Assembly: GCA_017396695.1 (NCBI GenBank)
Contig: JAFQLC010000016.1
Location: forward strand, 28,829 to 92,828
Direction: 5' to 3'
From: a bacterium
GTDB lineage: Bacteria > Cyanobacteriota > Vampirovibrionia > Gastranaerophilales > Gastranaerophilaceae
DNA: 64,000 nt
The notes under the pieces are model-generated. The model did not search any database. It was not told the origin of the DNA and was given only the letters and a program-made list of their open reading frames with translations. Within the stretch, counting starts at the first letter, position 1. Each line of letters begins with the position of its first letter. The translations under genes and the position numbers were made by a program. Shown here piece by piece: positions 33,414-42,619 of this stretch.

Positions 33414-34487
33414 TTATTTCTTTTGCTTTCCTTTTTTCTTATTTTTATGATACTCCTTGAGAGCGCATTTTCTGAAGTTTTCAATCATTGCTTTATCCAA
33501 TTCATCAGAAACAACAAGAACACCATTTATATAAGTTACTTCGCTCGTAAGAGCATCCGATTCTTCTTGAATGTGCTGAACGAGGTAGTTATAGTCGTTT
33601 TTGGCAACCATTTTAACCATTGTGTTATTCAACATATCGTAAATATATCTGGTTCTGTTTCCTTCACCATTGGCATCAAGAATTAAGCCTGCTTTTCTAA
33701 ATTCATCGTAAGATTCTGTATATTTTTTCACAGTTCTTAGCATAAGAGCAAGGTTGTAGTGAGCTTCATAGTTCAGTGGTTTAAGCTCAATTGCTTTGCA
33801 ATAGTTTTCCCCAGCATTTATATAATTGCCAAGTAAGTGCTCAACCAGCGCTAAATTGTAATACGTTTCATAGTCTTTTTTAATTTCAAGCGCTTTGTTA
33901 TATGCTTCAACCGAGTTTTCAAGACATTCCCTAACTTCAATTGGGCTACGTGTTGCAAGCAGAGACTTTTTGCGCCATGCGATTCCAAGATTATAGTAAG
34001 CAACACCTTTGTTGTGTTTAAATGTGGATCTGTTATCTACAATGAAAGGAATATAAGACCACTTTTTAGGTTGCTTTTCAATTGCAATTGTATATTCTTC
34101 AATTGCCTTGTCGTAATCTAAAAGCGCATTTGCAAGAACTATTGCATAATTTATTCTTGCAACTTGATAATAAGGGTTAATTTCAAGTGCGGATTTGTAT
34201 TGTTCTGTTGCAGATAGATAATCTTCATACATTACATAAATATTTGCAAGGTTATATTTCGCTCTGTAATGCGTTGGGTGAAGCCTGATGCCATATCTAT
34301 AAGAAACAATTGCTTTATGGATTTCTCTATTTTTATAGTGCTTGTCGCCTTGCCAAATCCAATAGTAGCCTTGCGCCCTATCTAGCATCGTTTTATAAAA
34401 ATCTTTGCAAAAATAAATACTTAGTGCAAAAGCGCATACTAAGAATAAAAGCAAAAAATTAAAATATCTTTTTCGAAAAAGCTTCAT
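33414..34487 (-). CDS. Membrane-anchored TPR protein
   Basis: A 357-residue protein with one N-terminal membrane helix (about 10-27, FLLLFLVCAFALSIYF), probably an uncleaved anchor, followed by six or seven TPR-type repeats such as AIVSYRYGIRLHPTHYRAKY, NLANIYVMYEDYLSATEQY and NLALVEHLLGNYINAGENY. The tail is lysine-rich. It is translated just before a diguanylate cyclase, so a scaffold or assembly role in that signalling unit is plausible but unproven. Confidence 0.85.
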   Translation of the reverse strand: MKLFRKRYFNFLLLFLVCAFALSIYFCKDFYKTMLDRAQGYYWIWQGDKHYKNREIHKAIVSYRYGIRLHPTHYRAKYNLANIYVMYEDYLSATEQYKSALEINPYYQVARINYAIVLANALLDYDKAIEEYTIAIEKQPKKWSYIPFIVDNRSTFKHNKGVAYYNLGIAWRKKSLLATRSPIEVRECLENSVEAYNKALEIKKDYETYYNLALVEHLLGNYINAGENYCKAIELKPLNYEAHYNLALMLRTVKKYTESYDEFRKAGLILDANGEGNRTRYIYDMLNNTMVKMVAKNDYNYLVQHIQEESDALTSEVTYINGVLVVSDELDKAMIENFRKCALKEYHKNKKKGKQKK

Positions 34488-34623
34488 TCGCTCCCCTTCT
34501 CTAATTATTATAACCTTAAAGTGCGATTTAGTGAAGGACTAATTAGTCTTTAAATGAACATTTTTTGCTTTTTTATTATAAAATAGTGTTTAAGAAATAT
34601 TTTAAAAAGAAAAGAGGAAAATT

Positions 34624-35718
34624 TTGTTAAAATGTGGAATTGTAGGGCTTCCAAATGTTGGAAAATCAACCCTTTTTAATGCGCTCACATCTTCAAAAAA
34701 TGCTCAAAGCGCAAATTACCCGTTCTGTACAATTGACCCAAATGTCGGTGTCGTGACTGTTCCTGATGAAAGATTAGAAACCATAGCGCCCATAGTTAAG
34801 ACATCTGTAATTATTCCTACAAGCATTGAATTTGTGGATATTGCAGGTCTTGTTAAAGGTGCAAGCAAAGGCGAAGGGCTTGGCAACCAATTTTTAGCAA
34901 ACATTAGGGAGTGTGATGCAATAATTCAAGTTGTAAGATGTTTTGAAGATGAAAACACAATCCATGTTGAAGGGAAAATCGACCCGCTTGATGATATTGA
35001 AGTAATTAACACAGAGCTTGCTCTTGCGGATATGGCATCTCTTGAAAACAGGCAAAAAAGAGTTTTGAAACAATATAAAGCAGGCGAAAAAGACGCAGTT
35101 ATTGAATATGAAGCTATTGAAAAAGTCTTAAAACTTCTTCAAGACGTTTCGTTTATTTCGCTTGATGACTTTACAGAAGACGAGAAAAAAGCGCTAAAAT
35201 CAATGAACTTGCTTATGACAAAACCTGTAATTTACTGCGCTAATGTTGCAGAAGATGATATAGTTTCAGGGAATGAATATACTGCTCGTGTTCAAAAATA
35301 TGCCGATGAGCACAATGCTCAAATGGTTATAATTTCAGCGCAAATTGAGGCGGAACTTGTGGAGCTTGGCGAAGCTGAAGCAAAAAATTATTTAGCAGAG
35401 CTCGGTGTTGAATCATCGGGTATTGAAAAAATGATAAAATCGGCATATGACTTGCTTAATCTTAGAACGTATATTACAGCTGGCGAAAAAGAAGTTCGCG
35501 CTTGGACAATCAGAAAAGGTATGAAAGCTCCTGCTGCAGCTGGCGTTATACACACAGACTTTGAAAAAGGCTTTATTAGAGCTGAAGTTGTAAGTTATGA
35601 TGATTTTGTTTCATCTAATGGTTGGCAAGGTTCAAGAGAAAAAGGCCTTGCAAGATTAGAGGGTAAAGAATACATTGTTCAAGATGGCGATGTAATGCTA
35701 TTTAGATTTAATAACTAA
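34624..35718 (+). CDS. ychF: YchF/Ola1-type redox-regulated ATPase
   Basis: A universally conserved Obg-related NTPase that prefers ATP over GTP and contacts ribosomes. The P-loop GLPNVGKST is at 7-15, the switch region DIAGLVKGASKGEGLGNQF spans about 70-88, and the specificity-site motif is degenerate (CANVAEDD), in keeping with ATP preference. A coiled-coil insert and a C-terminal TGS domain (about 280-364) complete it. It starts with TTG at 34624 after GAGGAAAA. 364 residues is normal. A bidirectional terminator follows. Confidence 0.96.
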   Translation: MLKCGIVGLPNVGKSTLFNALTSSKNAQSANYPFCTIDPNVGVVTVPDERLETIAPIVKTSVIIPTSIEFVDIAGLVKGASKGEGLGNQFLANIRECDAIIQVVRCFEDENTIHVEGKIDPLDDIEVINTELALADMASLENRQKRVLKQYKAGEKDAVIEYEAIEKVLKLLQDVSFISLDDFTEDEKKALKSMNLLMTKPVIYCANVAEDDIVSGNEYTARVQKYADEHNAQMVIISAQIEAELVELGEAEAKNYLAELGVESSGIEKMIKSAYDLLNLRTYITAGEKEVRAWTIRKGMKAPAAAGVIHTDFEKGFIRAEVVSYDDFVSSNGWQGSREKGLARLEGKEYIVQDGDVMLFRFNN

Positions 35719-35732
35719 ATCTTTTTTGTAAT

Positions 35733-35766
35733 AAAAAACCCGCTTTGTTTAAAGCGGGTTTTTTTA
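35733..35766. terminator. Bidirectional terminator between ychF and gmd
   Basis: Perfect stem aaaaacccgcttt / aaagcgggttttt with a GTTT loop, A-rich and T-rich flanks. It ends ychF transcription and, in reverse, gmd. Confidence 0.93.
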
Positions 35767-35772
35767 ATGTTA

Positions 35773-36864
35773 TTAAACCTCTTGAGGGATTAGGATATCA
35801 TATCCATTTTCCCTTAAGAATTTTTCTCTTTTTGCTTCTTTCATATCTTCTTCTACCATCTCTGAAATTAAAGCGGCAAGATCATATTTTGGTTCCCAGC
35901 CAAGTTTCTTTCTTGCTTTTGCACTGTCTCCTAAAAGTAAATCAACTTCAGTTGGTCTAAAATATTTAGGGTCAACTTCAATTATTACGCGACCTGTTTC
36001 TTTGTCGTATGCTTTTTCGTCAACACCTTCGCCTCTGAACTCGATTTCCATTCCCGCTTCTTTAAATGCTTGAAGACAGAAATCTCTAATGGTTGTTGTG
36101 ACACCTGTTGCAAGAACGAAATCCTCAGGTTTTTCTTGTTGTAAAATTCTCCACATGCCTTCAACATAATCTTTGGCATGACCCCAGTCTCTTTTTGAAG
36201 AAAGGTTTCCGAGGTATAATTTTTCTTCAAGACCTAGTTTAATTCTTGCTGCTGCACGAGTGATTTTTCTTGTAACAAAAGTTTCGCCTCTTCTTGGTGA
36301 TTCATGGTTAAATAAAATGCCGTTAGATGCAAAAATGTTATAACCTTCTCTATAGTTTACGCAAATCCAATACGCATATAATTTAGCTGCAGCGTATGGT
36401 GAACGTGGGTAAAATGGAGTTGTTTCTCTTTGAGGTGTTTCTTGAACAAGCCCAAAAAGTTCTGAAGTTGAAGCTTGGTAGAATTTAGTTTTCTTTTCTA
36501 GTCCTAAAATTCTAATTGCTTCAAGAAGTCTTAATGTTCCAAGCCCATCTGCGTTTGCAGTGTATTCAGGGCAATCAAAAGAAACTTTAACATGCGATTG
36601 TGCTGCAAGGTTATAAATTTCGTCAGGTTGAATTTCTTGAATTAATCTAATAAGGTTTGTTGAGTCAGTTAAGTCACCATAGTGAAGTTTAAGACGAGCG
36701 TCTTTGTTATGAATATCTTGATATAAATGGTCAATTCTTGATGTGTTAAAAGAGCTAGATCTTCTTTTCATGCCATGAACCATATAGCCTTTTTCAAGTA
36801 ATAATTCTGCAAGATAGCTTCCGTCTTGACCTGTAATCCCTGTTATGAGTGCAACTTTGCCCAT
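35773..36864 (-). CDS. gmd: GDP-mannose 4,6-dehydratase
   Basis: Makes GDP-4-keto-6-deoxymannose, precursor of fucose, rhamnose-type and perosamine sugars for surface polysaccharide. ATG at 36864 with GGAGG 6 bases upstream; the frame upstream is leader. The NAD(P)-binding [14 protein letters not shown] is at 8-21 and the catalytic YxxxK is in [15 protein letters not shown] (about 147-161). 363 residues is typical. The GDP-fucose synthase (fcl) that usually accompanies it is not adjacent. A 16-base palindrome (36889-36904) overlaps its -10 region. Confidence 0.95.
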   Translation of the reverse strand: MGKVALITGITGQDGSYLAELLLEKGYMVHGMKRRSSSFNTSRIDHLYQDIHNKDARLKLHYGDLTDSTNLIRLIQEIQPDEIYNLAAQSHVKVSFDCPEYTANADGLGTLRLLEAIRILGLEKKTKFYQASTSELFGLVQETPQRETTPFYPRSPYAAAKLYAYWICVNYREGYNIFASNGILFNHESPRRGETFVTRKITRAAARIKLGLEEKLYLGNLSSKRDWGHAKDYVEGMWRILQQEKPEDFVLATGVTTTIRDFCLQAFKEAGMEIEFRGEGVDEKAYDKETGRVIIEVDPKYFRPTEVDLLLGDSAKARKKLGWEPKYDLAALISEMVEEDMKEAKREKFLRENGYDILIPQEV

Positions 36865-36973
36865 ATAATCCTCCAATTTTTCCTTTGTTTTATTATATAA
36901 TAAACACAAGTTTTGGGGCAAATTTTTTTATTTTCATGTTTTAAAACGGCATAATTCAACAGGACATAAATTA

Positions 36974-37396
36974 ATGATTAACAAAATTCAAACTTCAAAT
37001 ATTTCTTTTGGAACAAAACAATTGGAAGCTGAACATGCACCAAAAAAAGAAGATAAAAGGTTTTTGAGCAATATTGATAAATATGTTAAAAACTCTGCGG
37101 ATATGAATGATACAATAACTGTTCCAAGAACAATATTTAGAGGCTATTTGGGTGTTATGGCGGGGACTTCTTTGTTGACACTTGGAAGCTTTATAAAAAA
37201 CCCTAAAAATAGTTTTTCTGTTGTCCTTAAAACTCTAGGAACAATTGTTTCTTTATATGGTACTTATGCATTTGTAAGACCTTTTTTAATTAAAGATAAG
37301 CAAGCAGAACAAAAAGTTGCAGAAGAAACAACACAAGAAGCGCCAAAACCTTCAGAGAAAACATACAAACTTGTTGAGGTTGAACAGGCTAAATAG
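36974..37396 (+). CDS. Hypothetical membrane protein with N-terminal SFG motif
   Basis: Not recognised. A 140-residue protein; ATG at 36974 after ACAGGA. Residues 9-15 read NISFGTK, an example of the shared SF(x)G motif. It then has a charged stretch (19-45) and two membrane segments (about 57-74, GYLGVMAGTSLLTLGSF, and about 85-107, LKTLGTIVSLYGTYAFV), and a C-terminus rich in glutamate and lysine. There is no signal peptide. It lies 54 bases upstream of the AsmA-like gene, which has its own promoter-like sequence. Confidence 0.68.
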   Translation: MINKIQTSNISFGTKQLEAEHAPKKEDKRFLSNIDKYVKNSADMNDTITVPRTIFRGYLGVMAGTSLLTLGSFIKNPKNSFSVVLKTLGTIVSLYGTYAFVRPFLIKDKQAEQKVAEETTQEAPKPSEKTYKLVEVEQAK

Positions 37397-37417
37397 TTCC
37401 AATTTTAAATATTTTTC

Positions 37418-37426
37418 TGCTAAAAT
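37418..37426 (+). promoter_or_regulatory. Extended -10 element upstream of the AsmA-like gene
   Basis: TGCTAAAAT (TGn plus TAAAAT) at 37418-37426, with a weak -35 (TTCCAA) about 18 bases upstream. It predicts a leader of about 17-20 bases containing GGAGAG before the ATG at 37451. Confidence 0.45.
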
Positions 37427-37450
37427 ACTCTTGATGACATAGGAGAGTAT

Positions 37451-40400
37451 ATGAAAAGTTTTTGGAAATATTTTGGTTTTAGTGCGTTAGGTTTACTTGT
37501 TGTTTTATATTTGGCATTTTTGTTTATTTTGCCAAATGTTATTCATATTGAAAATTATACGCAAGTTGCAAATGATTTCTTAAAGAAAAATTATGGGATG
37601 TCTTTTTCTTGGAAAAATCCTAAACTTACGACAAACCCTTTGCTTTCTGTTGGCTTAAAGGCACAAGATGTTAAAATTTTGATGCCTGATAATTCAGTTT
37701 TGTTTTCAACTGATGCCATAAAAACAAGGGTTGCTCTTCCGTCTTTATTTGCGCTCACTGTAAAAGTTTCTTGCATTGAGCTTGATAAACCTTTTGTTAA
37801 TATTGAATCGAACATTGAAAAAGGAAAAAAACAATATAAAATTGTGCGTTTGATTGAGCAAATTTATAACAACAACACAAAATTTCTCCAAGAAGGCGTG
37901 AAAGATAATAAAGAAGAAACGAATTTCTCTTGGATTAGAATAAAAGTTCCAAATGTAAAATTGAATAACTACGCTCTTCAGGTAAAAGACACAAAAACAA
38001 ATGAAAACCTTGTGCTTTCAGGTGAAGAGTTGAGGGCAGGTTATTTTAATGGCAAAAATGTTAAAGTTAAAACAATGGCCGAGTTGAAGCTAAATGATAA
38101 AAAAATGGTTGGTTTTGATTTGGATATTAATTCAGCATTGCCTCAGTCAACTCCTAAAGATGAAGAAGACGACAAACTCTATATGCTTCAAATTCCATAC
38201 TATGACTTGATTGGTATGTATAAAAATTACAATGTTAAAGCAAATGTTTCATCAAAACTTAAAATTAGAAATGCTCGCCAAGGTTTTGTTTCTCGAGGGT
38301 ATTTAAATGTTGATGATTTTGAATACAATATAGCTTCATATACTCTTCCTAAAAGTTATTTCCATACTGAATTTTTAGGTAAAAAATTAAAATTTGATTC
38401 AAATATTTACTTATCTAAAAAAGATAAGGCTCAAATTGCAGCACTTGTTCGCTATGGCAGATTTAAAGGTTTAAACTTAACGGTTAAAACGGATAAAATT
38501 AAAATTGCCGATTTAATTAAGCTTGCGCATTCTGCGCTCAACGCTTCGCATATTCATAATAACCTTAATGCCTTAAGCACAGAAGGCTACATTCAATCTG
38601 ATTTCAATTTAAGGGCAACAAGAAGAAGAGTAAAATCTCAGGGTTATTTCAAAATTGATAATGGTTGGGCGAAGTTTAAAACATCTCCTCTTAAAATTGC
38701 TGATTTAAATTCTGATATTTTATTTAATGGCGATGAAATAAAAATTGCTAACACTAATATTTTGATTAACGATACTAAGTTTAATCTTAAGGGAACAATT
38801 GATTCTAAAACAAATACAGACCTTGCTTTTGACTTGGAAAATTTACCACTTAGCAAATTGTTTGTGGCGCTTGCAGAACCTGTAGTCAGAAGAAATTATG
38901 CGGTAAAATCAGGCTCCTTATATTTAAAAGGCGCAGCACTTGGTAAATTCAAAAAAATGAACACAAACATCAATCTCGATGTAAAAAATTTAAACATTGC
39001 TGATAGACTTAACAATTTAGAAATTAAAAATTCCAATTTTGCAACAAAATTTGAACAAATTGGAAATAAATATACGGGGCAATTATCAAACTCAGATTTC
39101 CAAGTGCTTTTGAAGAATTTTAATTCCTCACTTCTGATGGAAAAATTAAACATTGTGTTTGATAAAGATAAAATTCAGCTTGAGCCAACTCGTCTTAATT
39201 TTAACAAAAATTCTAAAATAAAATTTGAAGGCATAATTTCTGATTATGCTAAAAAACCGCTCTATGATTTTAAATCCGAAGGGTTGATTTCAACTGATGA
39301 CCTTCAAACATTTTTAGGGGAAGAAAGCACTGTTTTCTTTGATAAAAAAGGCAATTTGCCACTTTTAATGACATTTAGCGGGGATAATAAAAAACAAACA
39401 TTAGATACAACAATTTTTGCAAACCATGCAAATTATATTACTCCTTTTGATATGGCAAGTTTAAAAGGAAGAGAGACTGAGCTAAAATTCCTTGCAGATT
39501 TTAAGGGTAATAGAATAAAAATTAAAGATACAGGGTTATCTATCATAGAAAGAGTTCCGTCTGAAAAAGATGAGGATAAAATTGATATTGTAAGAACGCC
39601 TGTTTTGAAAGTTTCAGGAACACTTGAAGGCGAAGACATCAACTTGCTTCAAATTGCCCTGCCGACAAAACTTGCAGGTTCTATTGTGGCATTTGATAAC
39701 TCTAAATTTGATGTTGCAGGCAAGCTTTTAATTACAGGGAAGGCTTCTAATCCTCACTTCAGAGGTGGTTTTAATGTGACGGGTGTTGATATTCCACAAT
39801 TGAGAACCAAGCTTGATGAGCTCAATTTATCATTCCTTGGAACAAAGCTTGATTTAGCACTTCGCACTCTTGATTTAGATAATTCAAAAATTAATATGTC
39901 ACTAAAAATGCCAGTGCTTCCTCAAGATGGCAATATAGTTATCGAGAATTTTAACCTTGATTCAAGATTTATTGATGTTGATAAAGTTTTGAAAATTTTA
40001 GATGATTTTGCAAAAATTACTGCGCCGAAAAATAAAAAAGTGGCGCAAAAAACGCAAGTGAAAAATTTGCAACCTCAAGACATCCCTGTGGTTTTGCAAA
40101 AAGGAAGAATTCTTGTTTGGGGCTTAAAAACAGGCGACATTCGAGTTCGTGCAATTCGCTCAAGACTTGCACTTAGAAGAAACATTCTTTATTTAAATAA
40201 CCTTGTTGCAAGAGCATTTAGAGGAAGAGTGAGTGGAGATATTTCTGTTAATCTTCTAAATTCTAAGCTCGGGATAAAGCTTGCTGGTTCGGGGCTTGAT
40301 ACCGAAAAAGCGCTTTTAGATGCAGCAAAGATAAAAGATGCAATTTCAGGAACACTTGATTTTGATACTGATATTTCGCTTCAAGGTGCAACATATGAAG

Positions 40401-41110
40401 AGCAAATGAAATCTCTTGCAGGTAATGTTAACTTTGCGATTCATAAAGGTCAATTTGGGCCTTTTGGCAGACTGGAAAACCTAATTCTTGCTGAAAACAT
40501 TAGAAATTCTGAATTTTTCCAAACGGCATTAGGCTCTGTAATTAATTCTCTTGCTTCAATTGACACATCTCATTTTGAAAAGCTTGTTGGTGTAATCAAT
40601 TTTAAAGATGGCATAGTGAACCTTGATGCAATGGATTCAACAGGAAACACTGTTTCATTTAATATTTTTGGCAATGTCGATATTTTGGCAAATACGGCAG
40701 ATATTAGATTTAGAGGACGCCTTGCCTCAATGGTTTCAGATGCGCTAGGGCCAATTGCAGCAGTTAACCCAATAAATTTAATCAAAAACACTCCAGGGCT
40801 AAATGTTGCAATGCAAAAAGCTTTCTTCTTGTTCTGCGAAGAAATAACACAAGAAGAAATGGATAAAATTCCAGATTTTGCATCAAATGCTAAAGACTAT
40901 AACGCAACTAAATTCCAGATTATTTTAAGAGGGGATTTGGCAAAACCACTTACTCTTGTGAAATCATTCAAATGGTTAGCACTAGCTTCTGACATTGGTC
41001 AGGCTCAAGAATTTGCGTCACTATTAATTGATGAAGAAAATGACACTCCAGCTGAAATTAGGGCGAAGAAAAAAGCAATCAGAGAAAAAGAGAAAAATAG
41101 CAAAAAATAA
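37451..41110 (+). CDS. AsmA/TamB-like envelope protein, 1219 residues
   Basis: A very long protein with one N-terminal membrane helix (about 8-28, FSALGLLVVLYLAFLFIL) followed by a large beta-rich region made of repeating strand segments, as in the AsmA-like and bridge-like lipid-transfer proteins. The C-terminal AsmA_2-type region is recognisable (about 920-1120): GTLDFDTDISLQG, LAGNVNFAIHKGQFGPFG and DTSHFEKLVGVINFKDGIVN. Known members (AsmA, YhdP, TamB) help lipids or proteins reach the outer membrane. This fits a diderm cell. The family is assigned from pattern, and the subtype is uncertain. GGAGAG precedes the ATG. The C-terminus is lysine-rich. Confidence 0.82.
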   Translation: MKSFWKYFGFSALGLLVVLYLAFLFILPNVIHIENYTQVANDFLKKNYGMSFSWKNPKLTTNPLLSVGLKAQDVKILMPDNSVLFSTDAIKTRVALPSLFALTVKVSCIELDKPFVNIESNIEKGKKQYKIVRLIEQIYNNNTKFLQEGVKDNKEETNFSWIRIKVPNVKLNNYALQVKDTKTNENLVLSGEELRAGYFNGKNVKVKTMAELKLNDKKMVGFDLDINSALPQSTPKDEEDDKLYMLQIPYYDLIGMYKNYNVKANVSSKLKIRNARQGFVSRGYLNVDDFEYNIASYTLPKSYFHTEFLGKKLKFDSNIYLSKKDKAQIAALVRYGRFKGLNLTVKTDKIKIADLIKLAHSALNASHIHNNLNALSTEGYIQSDFNLRATRRRVKSQGYFKIDNGWAKFKTSPLKIADLNSDILFNGDEIKIANTNILINDTKFNLKGTIDSKTNTDLAFDLENLPLSKLFVALAEPVVRRNYAVKSGSLYLKGAALGKFKKMNTNINLDVKNLNIADRLNNLEIKNSNFATKFEQIGNKYTGQLSNSDFQVLLKNFNSSLLMEKLNIVFDKDKIQLEPTRLNFNKNSKIKFEGIISDYAKKPLYDFKSEGLISTDDLQTFLGEESTVFFDKKGNLPLLMTFSGDNKKQTLDTTIFANHANYITPFDMASLKGRETELKFLADFKGNRIKIKDTGLSIIERVPSEKDEDKIDIVRTPVLKVSGTLEGEDINLLQIALPTKLAGSIVAFDNSKFDVAGKLLITGKASNPHFRGGFNVTGVDIPQLRTKLDELNLSFLGTKLDLALRTLDLDNSKINMSLKMPVLPQDGNIVIENFNLDSRFIDVDKVLKILDDFAKITAPKNKKVAQKTQVKNLQPQDIPVVLQKGRILVWGLKTGDIRVRAIRSRLALRRNILYLNNLVARAFRGRVSGDISVNLLNSKLGIKLAGSGLDTEKALLDAAKIKDAISGTLDFDTDISLQGATYEEQMKSLAGNVNFAIHKGQFGPFGRLENLILAENIRNSEFFQTALGSVINSLASIDTSHFEKLVGVINFKDGIVNLDAMDSTGNTVSFNIFGNVDILANTADIRFRGRLASMVSDALGPIAAVNPINLIKNTPGLNVAMQKAFFLFCEEITQEEMDKIPDFASNAKDYNATKFQIILRGDLAKPLTLVKSFKWLALASDIGQAQEFASLLIDEENDTPAEIRAKKKAIREKEKNSKK

Positions 41111-41145
41111 TCTTCACAAGACTTAAAACCATATAGGTTTTAGAT

Positions 41146-42354
41146 ATGAAGATTTTAAAAATACAAAATAATTTTAGAATAAATAATCAAGTTAAATCTT
41201 GCTCAAAAGCAGTGAACATTAAAAAAGATGCTTCGAGCAAGATTTCTTTTGCGGGCAATTTGGATAGTTCATATCATATTGTTGGCATTGCAAAGCCTTT
41301 TTTTATGGCAGTTGTTGCAAATATTGAACCAGATAATGAAACAAGAAACGATTATCTAACACTTGCAAGCGTTGAAGATGAATATTCACCAGAGAGAGCT
41401 CTTGCAATTTTGAATATTTACGGGATGCACAAAAACATAAACGAAGAAGCCTTGCATTCAACCTCTAAATATCAAAATGCTGACAAAGAAACAAAAACAA
41501 AATTTGATAAAAATTCCGCACGCAATGCTCTTATGCTTGCATCTAAAACAGTTGATTTATGCTCCAAAAAAGGTGTTGCAAAAATAGATACAACAAATTT
41601 ATCAATTGCGATGAATGTGGCACGAGCTGCCTCGGCGTATCCTGATATGCCATTTTTTGAGTTTTCTATGATGTGCCGTGATTTAGATGGTAATTTTAAC
41701 CCTCATATGGCAGCGGGAATTTTTGCACTAACCGATAAAACTAAAAATTATGACCCAATTGTAACAGGCAATATTGTTGAAGATTATTGCCTCACCCCTG
41801 AATATACCCTTGATAAAGAAGCGCTTAATATTGCGGCCGATATTTATAATGCTTGGGATAAATATAACGCAGATGAAGTCATTGACCTTGCTTTAAATTT
41901 GAAAAAAGATAAAATGGACCCAGACCTTGCAAAAATTACAATTGAGATGATTAAGTTTTTTGATTCTTGTGATTGTGATTTAGCCCAGGCGGCAGAAGAA
42001 TTTGGGGTTGATGAAGAAGATGAACTCGAAGATGAAATGTTACAAGAGCCTGAATTTCGAGATGATTTTGTAGAATCTGACGATATAGATGATTATAACC
42101 CTGAAGAATACCAAGCTGAAGACGAAGAATTTGAAGAAGATGAATATGTGCCTGATGAAAGCTCAGAATCAATCAAGCTTGATAGCGGTTATGTGAAAAT
42201 GGTTTATAAAACTATTCAGAAAATGATTAATATGGTGACAGATGAAGAAACAGGCGAAGTTGATTTGGCTAAATATGAAAAACTGTTTGCGCAAATCAAA
42301 AGTCAATCAGGTCAAGATTTTAATAGTTTTGTAAGAATTATAAAAAAATATTGA
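41146..42354 (+). CDS. Hypothetical protein with N-terminal SFAG motif and acidic tail
   Basis: Not recognised. 402 residues. After a basic start, residues 32-38 read KISFAGN, the shared SF(x)G motif. The middle (about 70-290) is helical, with pairs such as ERALAILNIYGMHKN. Residues about 283-345 are strongly acidic (runs of D and E), followed by a final helical segment. No signal peptide or membrane segment. It begins 36 bases after the AsmA-like gene; a small hairpin (aaaacc/ggtttt, 41125-41141) lies between. A terminator follows at 42380. Function unknown. Confidence 0.68.
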   Translation: MKILKIQNNFRINNQVKSCSKAVNIKKDASSKISFAGNLDSSYHIVGIAKPFFMAVVANIEPDNETRNDYLTLASVEDEYSPERALAILNIYGMHKNINEEALHSTSKYQNADKETKTKFDKNSARNALMLASKTVDLCSKKGVAKIDTTNLSIAMNVARAASAYPDMPFFEFSMMCRDLDGNFNPHMAAGIFALTDKTKNYDPIVTGNIVEDYCLTPEYTLDKEALNIAADIYNAWDKYNADEVIDLALNLKKDKMDPDLAKITIEMIKFFDSCDCDLAQAAEEFGVDEEDELEDEMLQEPEFRDDFVESDDIDDYNPEEYQAEDEEFEEDEYVPDESSESIKLDSGYVKMVYKTIQKMINMVTDEETGEVDLAKYEKLFAQIKSQSGQDFNSFVRIIKKY

Positions 42355-42379
42355 TTTTGATAAACATCTAGATAAACAC

Positions 42380-42419
42380 AAAGAAGCAGGTGACAAAAAC
42401 AAACAACTGCTTCTTTTTA
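42380..42419 (+). terminator. Terminator after the SFAG gene
   Basis: Stem aaagaagcag (42380-42389) / ctgcttcttt (42407-42416) with a 17-base loop and a T-rich end, 25 bases after the stop codon at 42354. Confidence 0.65.
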
Positions 42420-42443
42420 TAACTGTATTTGAAATTAAGCATT

Positions 42444-42466
42444 AAAAAAGAGCCATTCGGCTCTTT
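42444..42466 (-). terminator. Terminator of tRNA-Glu
   Basis: Read on the minus strand: stem aaagagcc / ggctcttt with a short loop followed by a run of T. It lies 11 bases past the 3' end of the tRNA. Confidence 0.75.
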
Positions 42467-42477
42467 GTTTTATATGT

Positions 42478-42550
42478 TACCCCCAAGCGAATTCGAATCG
42501 CTGTCTACACCGTGAAAGGGTGTTGTCCTAGGCCTCTAGACGATGGGGGC
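42478..42550 (-). tRNA. tRNA-Glu (anticodon UUC), cyanobacterial type
   Basis: 73 bases without an encoded CCA (the next bases are ACA). The 5' end is GCCCCCATCGTCTAG and the 3' end TTGGGGGTA, giving a seven-pair acceptor with a G1-U72 pair and discriminator A73. The anticodon arm CACCC-TTTCACG-GGTG shows the UUC anticodon. The T-arm closes with an A53-U61 pair. These features resemble cyanobacterial and plastid tRNA-Glu, which feeds both protein and tetrapyrrole synthesis; that wider role is not testable here. A TATAAT (minus strand) lies 12 bases upstream of the 5' end. Confidence 0.96.
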
Positions 42551-42562
42551 CTGTTTACATTT

Positions 42563-42568
42563 ATTATA
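42563..42568 (-). promoter_or_regulatory. -10 box of tRNA-Glu
   Basis: TATAAT on the minus strand, ending 12 bases before the mature tRNA 5' end. No clear -35 box was found in the A/T-rich sequence further upstream. Confidence 0.5.
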
Positions 42569-42619
42569 ATAACATAAACATTTTTTTTGAAAAGCACTTT
42601 TTTTGTTTATTTTAAAAAA

